Made by a program: the position numbers and the translations under genes. Positions 17,203 to 24,997 of a stretch of DNA of 48,181 nucleotides are shown one piece after another. The stretch spans positions 1-48,181 of the forward strand of contig DUAN01000015.1 of NCBI GenBank assembly GCA_012960845.1, read 5' to 3'. Origin of the DNA: Planctomycetota bacterium. Lineage in GTDB: Bacteria; Planctomycetota; UBA8108; UBA1146. The first letter of the stretch is position 1; each line of letters begins with the position of its first letter. The notes beneath the pieces are model-generated. The model was not told the origin of the DNA and searched no databases. It saw nothing but the letters and a program-made list of their open reading frames with translations.

Positions 17203-18795
17203 CTATTCTCCTCCCGCAGCCGACGATTCCTTGGGCGGATCCGCCGGCTTGTCGGCGGGGGCTTCCCCCTTCTCGGAGGATTTCTCCTCCAGCGGCTCGC
17301 CATCCTCGGAGGATGCTTCTCCAGCGGTTTTTTCCGGAGTCCCTTCAGCAGGCTTTGCTCCCTCGCCCTCCTCGGAGGTGCCTTCATCATCGAGTGGAGC
17401 GGGTGCTTCCACTGGCTCAGGTTCCTCGGGAAAAAGACGTTCGAGTCGAGCATCTTTCTCCAGGTCATAGGCGAGGATCCCCTCGACGAAGACCTTCTGT
17501 ACCCATGAATTCAGATCGAGCGGATCGCCGGTCCACATCACGATGTTGCCGATCTTGCCAACCTCGATCGAACCGTAACGATCATCGATGCCACAGATCT
17601 CCGCGGCACCCAAGGTGACGATTCGCAAAGCCGCAGCGGGTGCCATGCCGGATCGCACCAGTCGTGCCGCCTGGTAACCGATGAATCTCTCCGGCATGGC
17701 GCCAGAGCGAGAAGGCTGGATGGCAAATCGAACTCCAGCACGACGATACACATCGGGGATGAAGGTCTCTTCCACATCCCCGGTGAGGGCATCTCGCTTG
17801 CGATGGATCAGATCGGAATCGAGAACCACATCGATGCCCGCCTCCTTGATCTCCTCGATCGCCAGGTGGGCATCCCCTGCCAGCACCAGAACTGCACGAT
17901 CTTTCCAGTCTCGTTCGGCCACCAGGGCCAGCGCGGGAGCCACATCGGTGGCAGACCCGCAGTAGATCCAGGCGCCGAGTCGACCATCGATCAAGTGTGC
18001 GAGATGACGGTGCTGGTCATCGAGATCCTCGTCACGGATCAACTCCTGCCCCTGGCTGCGACTTTCCTCCGGTGGCAGTGCATCGGTGTCATCGTCATCT
18101 TCCTTGTCCGCTTCTTGCTCGTAACGACTCTCGGCCAGGTTCTCTCGCCACCGATCGTATTCTTCGAACACCTCTCGAAGCTCTGCCAGTTGACGCATCC
18201 GGCCGTAGCCCCGACGCGGTGTGGTGGAGAGTTTGAGTGCCACTCCTGCTTGCCTCGACATCTCATGAGGTGTGAGCCCAATCGGATGGACGATCCGGCT
18301 GACGCCGCCGACCACGCAGTTGTTGCCCTGCATGACATGAATGCTGGTGACTCCATTGCGCAGAGAATCCTCGAAGAAGAAGCGTGAAGGATCGAGCGCA
18401 TCGAAGACATCGACGAAGGGAGCGGAAGGAAGATTCTCGTTGGGGATATCGAGTCCATCGGAACTGTGCGGATCGACAAATCCCGGTGCCAGGATCATCC
18501 CCGTACAGTCCACCTCCATCGCATCATAAGGAATCTCCGTTTCGGCAGTTCCCACTGCCGTGATGATTCCATCTTCGATGAGAACCACTCCATCCGCGAT
18601 ACTCTCACCCGAGACGGTCATCACCGTGCCTCCGGTCAAGGCCAGCTTGGATTCTCCAGCGGGTACTACTTGCGCGCTGAAGAGCAGTACTAGCGCGGCC
18701 ACCAGGGACACCATTGGACGTGGGGTCAACATCATTTTAGGCAACATCCTTTTTGGCAACATCGGTTCCTTGCTTCCTGAGACTCTCGACATCAT
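17203..18795 (-). CDS. Secreted amidohydrolase-like protein with acidic tail (operon gene 4)
   Basis: 530 residues. A long basic N-terminus (two MLPK motifs) precedes a hydrophobic signal (VSLVAALVLLFSAQVVPA). The composite domain begins GGTVMTVSGESIADGVVL and ends VGKIGNIVMWTGDPLD. The metal motif is half lost: PGFVDPHSS keeps H110 but has Ser at 112. Strand 5 (GAWIYCGSATD) and strand 8 (FAIQPSRSG) lack ligands. The last ~75 residues are a Pro/Glu/Ala/Lys low-complexity tail, unlike the other members, perhaps a flexible tether or cell-wall-spanning linker. ATG 18795 overlaps the previous stop (ATGA), with GGTGGAG upstream; the two start codons in tandem (ATGATG) make the exact start uncertain by one residue. 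Confidence 0.82.
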   Translation of the reverse strand: MMSRVSGSKEPMLPKRMLPKMMLTPRPMVSLVAALVLLFSAQVVPAGESKLALTGGTVMTVSGESIADGVVLIEDGIITAVGTAETEIPYDAMEVDCTGMILAPGFVDPHSSDGLDIPNENLPSAPFVDVFDALDPSRFFFEDSLRNGVTSIHVMQGNNCVVGGVSRIVHPIGLTPHEMSRQAGVALKLSTTPRRGYGRMRQLAELREVFEEYDRWRENLAESRYEQEADKEDDDDTDALPPEESRSQGQELIRDEDLDDQHRHLAHLIDGRLGAWIYCGSATDVAPALALVAERDWKDRAVLVLAGDAHLAIEEIKEAGIDVVLDSDLIHRKRDALTGDVEETFIPDVYRRAGVRFAIQPSRSGAMPERFIGYQAARLVRSGMAPAAALRIVTLGAAEICGIDDRYGSIEVGKIGNIVMWTGDPLDLNSWVQKVFVEGILAYDLEKDARLERLFPEEPEPVEAPAPLDDEGTSEEGEGAKPAEGTPEKTAGEASSEDGEPLEEKSSEKGEAPADKPADPPKESSAAGGE

Positions 18796-20369
18796 TTCTT
18801 GACTCCACCTCGAACAAAGGAAAACTCTCCCTCATGCAAGACCTTTTCGATTCTCGAAAGGGAGGAGAAGGGAGTTCCACTCCACACCACCAGATCAGCT
18901 CTCTTACCCGTTTCAATCGTTCCAACCTGCTGATCGATCCCGAGCAACTTGGCCGGGTTTTGTGTGACCAGTCTCAACGCCATCGCCGGATCGACTCCGT
19001 GTCGGATCGCCAGCATCACCTGCCGGGAAAGACCCTCTTCACCCCTCAAATCCTGGGCGCTCAATGACACCTCGACTCCGGAAGTGACCAGATCTCGCAG
19101 GGTGTGGAGTCTCGATTCGCGGCTCTCATTGGTTCCCGCCAGGATGCCGCTGGGAACGTCAAACACCGGCCCGAAGACCACATCCACTCCACTGCTGGAG
19201 AGCAGGTCGATCCGCTTCCACGCCTCGACCGGATCTTCCAGGGTGAAGCGGACACCGAACTCTCGACAGAGACGAAATGCCGTCTCGATATCGGGACCGG
19301 TACGAGCCTGGATTCGCAACGGGATCTCCCCCGCCAGCACTCCCGAAAGAACACGGGAAGCACTCGGACTGGAAGTATCCGCTCCGCTGGGAGTGACGCC
19401 TTTGGCTCTCAGGAGCGCATCGTGAAACGCCTTCCTGAAGACCCACGCCACACCCATGCGAGAATCAGGTCTTCTGGTGTAGACCGAAACAACGGTACGG
19501 AAGGGACTGCGATTGCGAGTTCCATAGCGGTAGGCGTCACTCCCGAGGACCCCCTTCACCGCTCCGGCACCGAGATATCTGGAGGCGAGTGGGCCACCGG
19601 TCTTCATCAGCGATCCTCGCGCACCAATCACCGCCGAGGAATCGGGGCTGACGTAGATGGTGGTCACGCCCTCTTTGAGCAGTCGATCGAAATCATCGGA
19701 TCCCTGATCGATGGCATCGAGTACCTCGAAGTGTGGGACCACCTCACTCGATTGCTCGTTGATGACTCCACTGGGCGCCGGGACACCTGCAGCCTGGTCG
19801 CCACCGAGCGATCCAGCGAGCAATTCGTCGGTCGGATCGTGCGGGTGAGGATCGTGATCGGGCCAGCCACAGTACAGACACATCACATCGGCAACATGAA
19901 GAGTCATGGCAGGACAAACAGAACCGCAGGGACAGACATCGCCACCGTGAAAGTGCTCTTCGAGTCCCATCGCCCGGAGGATTTGCAAACGCGGATCCTC
20001 TCCCGGAAAATAGATCGCATCGGCGACGTCGATCCTGGCGTTCGCATCGATCAATCCAGGAGTGATGTCGGACACTTCGAGCAGGTTGACACCCTCGGGA
20101 GCGATGCCATTCTCGACGACACTCACGATGATTCCATCCTTGACCTGGATCAGAGCATTCTCGAGGACCCGGCCATCGCCGATATGAGCCCGCTGCGCAC
20201 GGATCGTCACATCCCGGAGAACCTCTGCGGGTGTGGCCGTGTCTTCTCCCGCCGCTGCCAGCACTGCTGCCGGAGCGAGGATTGCCGACCACCATGCGAT
20301 GGCGAGCCACACTGTACATCGCACCAGAGAAGTCTTCATCGGTGACCGATTCATCGGTTGCTGTTTCAT
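18792..20369 (-). CDS. Secreted amidohydrolase-like protein with Cys/His-rich insertion (operon gene 3)
   Basis: 525 residues with signal peptide to about residue 40 (LAPAAVLAAA). The amidohydrolase H-x-H is replaced by PGLIDANAR (N110, R112). Soon after comes an insertion (about 135-200) unusual for the family: C146, C148, C152, C164 and C167 with H139, H141, H158, H172, H175 and H177, in segments CPCGSVC, CLYCGW and DHDPHPHDP. This could hold a metal ion or form disulfides; it is not a finger I recognise. Strand 5 is IPLRIQARTGPD and strand 6 FTLEDPVEAW, both without His. ATG 20369 is preceded by GGAGGAATTCG and overlaps the previous stop by 4 nt. Confidence 0.83.
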   Translation of the reverse strand: MKQQPMNRSPMKTSLVRCTVWLAIAWWSAILAPAAVLAAAGEDTATPAEVLRDVTIRAQRAHIGDGRVLENALIQVKDGIIVSVVENGIAPEGVNLLEVSDITPGLIDANARIDVADAIYFPGEDPRLQILRAMGLEEHFHGGDVCPCGSVCPAMTLHVADVMCLYCGWPDHDPHPHDPTDELLAGSLGGDQAAGVPAPSGVINEQSSEVVPHFEVLDAIDQGSDDFDRLLKEGVTTIYVSPDSSAVIGARGSLMKTGGPLASRYLGAGAVKGVLGSDAYRYGTRNRSPFRTVVSVYTRRPDSRMGVAWVFRKAFHDALLRAKGVTPSGADTSSPSASRVLSGVLAGEIPLRIQARTGPDIETAFRLCREFGVRFTLEDPVEAWKRIDLLSSSGVDVVFGPVFDVPSGILAGTNESRESRLHTLRDLVTSGVEVSLSAQDLRGEEGLSRQVMLAIRHGVDPAMALRLVTQNPAKLLGIDQQVGTIETGKRADLVVWSGTPFSSLSRIEKVLHEGEFSFVRGGVKK

Positions 20370-21496
20370 CGAATTCCTCCCAGTTCCCGGATCGAGCCGT
20401 TAGTTTTCATCCCCATCTGCTGGCCACCGCGCCAGACCTGGAGCACCCGGGCTGCCGGATCGATCGGATCGGCGGAAAACAGCACCAGGTCGGCACGAGC
20501 CCCCGGCTCGATCACCCCGATGCCTTCGCCCACCACCACCCGCGCAGGGTTGCTGAAGAGGGCTCTACGCGCCGCATCTCCATCGAGTCCAGCCGCCACG
20601 GCGATGGCTGCGCTCCCTCTCAGGTGGTTTGCAGGAGCGGCGGGTAATCCACCGCGAAAGGCCAGCTCGGTACCGGTTCGCGCTGCCCGCACTGCAGTCG
20701 CGACTGCTGCCGGATTGCCGTTCTCGAGGAAGGGCCCCACCACCATCAGCGCACCTTTGCCGGCGAGCCGCTCCACCGGAGAACGTGCGTCCCCCTGGTG
20801 GACCAGCACCGGCAAGGATTTCCAGCGCAGAGAGAGGGACTGGCGAAAATCGATCGCATCGGGGCAGAAGAGAATTCCTGGATCCCTGTTCTTGCCCGCT
20901 CCCTCGACGATATAGTCCTTCCACAACGAGACCATCGCCGATCGACTGGTCGGCTCTCTCGATGACTGCAGCACCGAATCGGCCAGTGCGTACATCGGTC
21001 TTCCAGCCGCCACCGTATGAGCCGTGGCAGCACTCTTGCAGAGGAATGTGGCACTGCTGCCATTGCGGATCCCGCTCGGGACTGCCGCCACCGTGGTGTA
21101 AAGAACCCCGTGCCGTGCAGCCTGGTCGAGTGCGCCAGTGGTCGGATCGAAGGCAGCCGCCGCATCGAGTTGGGAATCGAACAGGACCGTCCCCGCCAGC
21201 AAGGCGTCCTGGCCGCAACCGAGGGCTCCAAACAAGTCATGGAGCCCCGGGGTGAGCACCGATCCCGCCGCAGCGTGGACCGTGGTCAGTGCCGGATCTG
21301 CCTGGTCCGCCGGGATCACCGCAGCGATGGTTCCATCGGAGTGAATCACCACCGCCATCTGCTCGCAGATGCTGCCGTCGGGAGCCACCACTGCGACCGG
21401 GCGGATGACCACGCTGCTCTCAGATCCCTCGACCGTCGTGCACCAACCGATCGATCCGGTCAGTATCATCAGCCACCATCGGTTGCCACTCTTCAT
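20366..21496 (-). CDS. Secreted short amidohydrolase-like protein (operon gene 2)
   Basis: 376 residues, the shortest member; it lacks the charged helical arm seen in most of the others. N-terminal signal (WWLMILTGSIGWCTTVEG); a Cys at 19 raises the possibility of a lipoprotein, but the lipobox is weak. The H-x-H site reads PGLHDLFGA (F89, A91). One His remains in the strand-5 segment PVLVHQGDARS, but strand 6 (ALMVVGPFLENG) and strand 8 lack ligands. The C-terminal composite signature is PGARADLVLFSADPID. ATG 21496 shares its last base with the previous TGA (TGATG) and follows GAGGGGAG. Likely non-catalytic. Confidence 0.8.
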   Translation of the reverse strand: MKSGNRWWLMILTGSIGWCTTVEGSESSVVIRPVAVVAPDGSICEQMAVVIHSDGTIAAVIPADQADPALTTVHAAAGSVLTPGLHDLFGALGCGQDALLAGTVLFDSQLDAAAAFDPTTGALDQAARHGVLYTTVAAVPSGIRNGSSATFLCKSAATAHTVAAGRPMYALADSVLQSSREPTSRSAMVSLWKDYIVEGAGKNRDPGILFCPDAIDFRQSLSLRWKSLPVLVHQGDARSPVERLAGKGALMVVGPFLENGNPAAVATAVRAARTGTELAFRGGLPAAPANHLRGSAAIAVAAGLDGDAARRALFSNPARVVVGEGIGVIEPGARADLVLFSADPIDPAARVLQVWRGGQQMGMKTNGSIRELGGIR

Positions 21497-22947
21497 CAGA
21501 AACTCCCCTCACGAGTACCGGAAGGTCGTTGCCAGACCACCGTCCCGTTGATGATGACTCGATTGGGTCGGGCCAGCGGATCCTCCGCTGGATTTCCCTC
21601 CCACAGAACCACCTCTGTTGCGCCTCTTCTCAGCCATCCTCCGAAGGGCCCCTGGGCTCCCTGAGCGAGAGCCAAGGGCAGCGGAGATGCTGTGGACAGT
21701 TGTCCGGAGAGTTGCTGGATCGACCGCCACAGCGAAGTACTTTGGCCGCCACTTCCCACCGCCCAGGAAATCCCCTCTTCGTCGAGTTGTGCGATCAGAT
21801 GAGGATCTCTGCGGGGCCCCGCACCGCGCATCAGCGAGGGGCGCGGTACCTCGAGCAACAGCGAAACTTTTTCCAGTTCTGCCAGCTCCTCGAGTACCAG
21901 GTGAGCTTCATCGGCACCACGAAGGATGGCCGAAAGTTGAAACTCCTCGATCAGATCGATGGCATTTTGCAGATCTGCGCTGCGACGTGCGGTGATCATC
22001 ACCGGCAGTTCGTGATCGAGGACTTGCAGGAGAATCTCCGCTGCGGGATCTCGTTCCGGCCGATCCGGTTTCTTGGGGCCATCCTCCTTCTTGGAGTCTT
22101 TATCCTTCTCGTCTTTATCCTTCTCGTCCTTCTCCTTCTCGTCCTTCTTCTCGTCCTTCTTCTCGTCCTTCTCCTCGTCCTTCTCCTCGTCCTTCTCCTC
22201 GTCCTTCTTCTTGGCGGCTTCCACCAGTTCTTCGATATACTCCTCCAGATCGGAGGTGTAATCGTCGACCGTCTCGCGCCGGTTCTGCGCCGACTTCAAG
22301 GCGCCTCGAACCTTCTCATAGGTGCGGATCCGCTCGAGGGGAGTGCCACTGTTCAGGTCGATGCAGAGCGCAACATCTTCACTGTGCAAGATGCCGTAAC
22401 CGCCCTCATCGCGACTGCCGAGGGACAGAGAACTGACTCGTCCAACGATGCCACCGGGTCCCATCGGTATCAGGTGGATCCTGGTCACGCCGCTGGCAAG
22501 GGTGCGCAGAATCTGCTGGGAATCGTATCGATCGAAACCATCCCAGGCACTGTGAATCGCACTGCTCGATCGGACATCATCGAGGGTCAGGGTGGAAGAC
22601 AGATCGGTCAGTCCGGCGGTGGCGAAGAGTCCCTTCACCTTGATCTTTTTCGACATCATGGGAGCGTCTGAATCGGGTCCCAGTTCGACAATCCGTCCGC
22701 CCCTCAGGATGATGTTGGAATCTTCCAGCACCCTTCCGTCAGGACCGGGGATATGCACCCCTTCCAGCACCAGCGCCCGTTCAAAGAACTGAGCCTCCAC
22801 TGTCCCGGGATGGCCCCAGACCAACAGCATTGTCAACGAGGCCAGGAGCAGGGTGAGCCCACTCGGCAGCGGTTGTAGATGGCCTCCGCCGCACTGGCTG
22901 GCGGATCGCTTCGAGACGCCTCTGGAGAAAACTCGGTTGCACTTCAT
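21496..22947 (-). CDS. Secreted amidohydrolase-like protein with K/D/E-rich arm (operon gene 1)
   Basis: 483 residues from ATG 22947. A long n-region is followed by a hydrophobic segment (LTLLLASLTMLLVWGH) and a possible cleavage site at VEA-Q. The fold signatures are present (DGRVLEDSNIILRGGRIVELG; RGATEVVLWEGNPAED), but the metal site is AGLTDLSST (S117, T119) and strand 5 is LPVMITARRSAD. The usual helical arm is expanded into a highly charged stretch of about 40 residues made of DEEK and DEKKDEK repeats. The start at 22947 is inferred from the signal-like sequence and GAAGGAA upstream. The same frame stays open to 23334 with coding-like codons, so an N-terminally longer protein is possible. 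First gene of the eight-gene operon. Confidence 0.78.
   Translation of the reverse strand: MKCNRVFSRGVSKRSASQCGGGHLQPLPSGLTLLLASLTMLLVWGHPGTVEAQFFERALVLEGVHIPGPDGRVLEDSNIILRGGRIVELGPDSDAPMMSKKIKVKGLFATAGLTDLSSTLTLDDVRSSSAIHSAWDGFDRYDSQQILRTLASGVTRIHLIPMGPGGIVGRVSSLSLGSRDEGGYGILHSEDVALCIDLNSGTPLERIRTYEKVRGALKSAQNRRETVDDYTSDLEEYIEELVEAAKKKDEEKDEEKDEEKDEKKDEKKDEKEKDEKDKDEKDKDSKKEDGPKKPDRPERDPAAEILLQVLDHELPVMITARRSADLQNAIDLIEEFQLSAILRGADEAHLVLEELAELEKVSLLLEVPRPSLMRGAGPRRDPHLIAQLDEEGISWAVGSGGQSTSLWRSIQQLSGQLSTASPLPLALAQGAQGPFGGWLRRGATEVVLWEGNPAEDPLARPNRVIINGTVVWQRPSGTREGSF
22098..22213 (-). repeat. Degenerate repeats coding a DEEK/DEKK arm
   Basis: Short units of 12 to 15 bases (plus strand ctcgtccttctc and variants) code for Asp-Glu-Glu-Lys-type repeats within the first amidohydrolase-like gene. 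Unit number probably varies between strains by replication slippage. Confidence 0.8.
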
Positions 22948-23398
22948 CTTGGGCAGTTTCCTTCGATCTATGGGCTCGAAGAAGACCCAGACGGTGCAGT
23001 CGTCGCCGGACCCGAGATTCACTCGGGCACCTGCGAAACAGAACCGTTTCCGACCGCGATGGATCATCAAAGTTGATCCACGCGGACCGTTGAATTGGGC
23101 TTCCTGAGCGGTCCAGTCGTCGACATAGATCCAGCGACCACGCGTCGCCAGATCACAGGGGATCGGCCTCCATCTTGGTCCCCAACTCCGGAATTCATCC
23201 GAAGATTTCCCCAGGCACCTTAGATCTTCCCCTCGTCCGGTAAGTCTGGCCCTCAGAGTATCTGATGGTGTCCCCCTCGGAAAGAGACTCCATCGAGCAT
23301 CGATCCACTCGCATCTGTGCCTCCCAAGGGGCAATATCGGGATCTCCCGGCGGAGTACTTCGTGGCTCCGCCCATCGAAAAAGAGAGGATGGGCCCCT
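22948..23398. other. Divergent spacer between amidohydrolase operon and pdxS
   Basis: 451 bases that must hold the promoters of both the eight-gene operon (minus) and pdxS (plus). I see no convincing -35/-10 pair. A minus-strand frame continuous with the downstream gene (23334 to 22948) reads like protein near its end ([17 protein letters not shown]), so part of the spacer may be coding. No tRNA, terminator or clear inverted repeat was found. Confidence 0.4.
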
Positions 23399-24316
23399 TT
23401 GAACGATCAATTCTCGACACCGATGCGGGGCATCGGATCCACCGAAGAGTTCCGTACCAAGGTCGGGCTCGCCGAGATGCTCCGTGGCGGAGTCATCATG
23501 GACGTGACCACTTCAGAACAGGCCCAAATTGCCCAGCAGGCCGGGGCTGTCGCCGTGATGGCACTGGAACGTGTGCCCTCTGATATCCGCAAAGACGGCG
23601 GAGTCGCCCGCATGTCGCCGGTCGACAAGGTGCGAGAGATCCAGCAAACCGTCGACATTCCGGTGATGGCCAAGGCCCGGATCGGCCACTTCATCGAGGG
23701 CGAAATCCTCCAAGCACTCGAGGTCGATTTCATCGATGAATCCGAGGTTTTGACCCCTGCCGATCATGCCCATCACATCGAAAAAAGTCGCTTCAAGGTG
23801 CCCTTTGTCTGTGGAGCCACCAACCTCGGTGAAGCTCTTCGTCGCATCGGTGAAGGAGCCGCGATGCTTCGCACCAAGGGCGAAGCGGGAACCGGCGATG
23901 TCACCGAGGCGGTACGCCACCTGAGACTGATCCGAGGCCAAATTCGATCCCTGACCCAGGCGGACCCGGAAGAATGGATGAGCATCGCCAAGGAACTGGG
24001 CGCCCCTTATGCACTGGTCTGTCAGGTGGCAAAGGAAGGTCGACTTCCAGTTCCTAACTTTGCTGCAGGTGGAATCGCCACTCCTGCCGACGCCGCACTG
24101 GTGATGCGTCTCGGAGCCGAAGCGATCTTTGTCGGATCCGGTATCTTCAAGGCAGAGGATCCGCTGCTCACCGCCAAGGCGATGGTTCATGCCACCGCCC
24201 ACTTCGATGATGCGGTGCAACTCGCCGAAGCTTCGAGCGGACTGGGTGCAGCGATGGCTGGCATCGATGCGACCCGTTTGCCCGAGGACGAGCGCCTTCA
24301 GGTGCGAGGCTGGTAG
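23399..24316 (+). CDS. pdxS: Pyridoxal 5'-phosphate synthase, synthase subunit PdxS
   Basis: 305 residues, the family's usual length. PdxS condenses ribose 5-phosphate, glyceraldehyde 3-phosphate and ammonia to pyridoxal 5'-phosphate in the DXP-independent route. Key residues are visible: D35 in GGVIMDVTT, the imine-forming K92 in [11 protein letters not shown], the second lysine K160 in [11 protein letters not shown], and the phosphate-binding glycine motifs GGIATPADA and FVGSGIF. The ring-forming partner PdxT follows directly. The start chosen is TTG at 23399, about 9 nt after AGAGAGGA; an in-frame ATG eight codons later would remove only the variable N-terminus. Confidence 0.97.
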   Translation: MNDQFSTPMRGIGSTEEFRTKVGLAEMLRGGVIMDVTTSEQAQIAQQAGAVAVMALERVPSDIRKDGGVARMSPVDKVREIQQTVDIPVMAKARIGHFIEGEILQALEVDFIDESEVLTPADHAHHIEKSRFKVPFVCGATNLGEALRRIGEGAAMLRTKGEAGTGDVTEAVRHLRLIRGQIRSLTQADPEEWMSIAKELGAPYALVCQVAKEGRLPVPNFAAGGIATPADAALVMRLGAEAIFVGSGIFKAEDPLLTAKAMVHATAHFDDAVQLAEASSGLGAAMAGIDATRLPEDERLQVRGW

Positions 24317-24318
24317 TT

Positions 24319-24891
24319 TTGGCGGCAATTTGTGCCGGAGTACTGGCACTTCAAGGGTCGGTCGAACCACACCTTCGGGCACTCTCGCGTTGCGGGGTCG
24401 ATCCGATCGAGTTGCGTCGCCCTGACCAGCTCGATCAGATCACACACCTGGTCTTGCCCGGTGGGGAGAGCACGACCCTTCACCATCTGCTGGAACTCCA
24501 CTCCCTCTCGAATCAAATTTCTCAACGAGTCGCAACGGGGCAGATGGCTCTGCTGGGCACCTGTGCCGGTGCCATCCTGATGGGTCGAGAGTGTCAGGAG
24601 TCGCCACCGCGCTGGAACCTGATCGATGTCGAATTCCAACGAAACGGTTTTGGTCGCCAGGTCCACTCCTTCATCGAACCGATCGAGTGGATCGCTGGCC
24701 CTGACCTCGGGACATCGGAGGGGATCTTCATCCGCGCTCCTCGTATCGGCGTGTCCTCCCCGGCGGTCGAGGTGCTCGCCACCCTGGGATCGGAAGCGGT
24801 GGCGGTACGCCAGGACCGGTGCGTGGCCTGCACCTTTCATCCCGAATTGACCGGGGATGATCGGGTTCATCAGTGGTTTCTTCGGCTCTGA
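24319..24891 (+). CDS. pdxT: Pyridoxal 5'-phosphate synthase, glutaminase subunit PdxT
   Basis: 190 residues, class I glutamine amidotransferase fold. PdxT releases ammonia from glutamine and channels it to PdxS. The catalytic triad is visible as C82 (LGTCAGAIL), H174 and E176 (TFHPELTGD). The oxyanion-side motif LPGGEST is at 46-52. The start is TTG at 24319, two bases after the pdxS stop; GAGG lies about 9 nt before it inside the pdxS end. The tight spacing supports co-transcription and a 1:1 complex. Confidence 0.95.
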   Translation: MAAICAGVLALQGSVEPHLRALSRCGVDPIELRRPDQLDQITHLVLPGGESTTLHHLLELHSLSNQISQRVATGQMALLGTCAGAILMGRECQESPPRWNLIDVEFQRNGFGRQVHSFIEPIEWIAGPDLGTSEGIFIRAPRIGVSSPAVEVLATLGSEAVAVRQDRCVACTFHPELTGDDRVHQWFLRL

Positions 24892-24997
24892 TCCGGTTCA
24901 GGTGGCCCGCAATAGCCATCCCAGAGAATCACGCTCGATGATCGCTTTCCTCTTCCCCTGGAAATGGGGAGGATATCGTTCAGGAAAGAGGCCCCGG

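Noticed and set aside
17202-17468. N-terminal extension of the double amidohydrolase-like gene
   Set aside because: It overlaps the acidic tail of the preceding gene in another frame; the Arg/Pro-rich reading is its shadow, and a strong ribosome site precedes ATG 17201.
19104-20345. 413-residue plus-strand frame opposite the third amidohydrolase-like gene
   Set aside because: No recognisable domain; low-quality composition; opposite strand has signal peptide and family motifs.
21529-22671. Plus-strand frame with many Leu/Val repeats resembling membrane helices
   Set aside because: The Leu/Val runs are the complement of the Lys/Glu/Asp codons in the true minus-strand gene.
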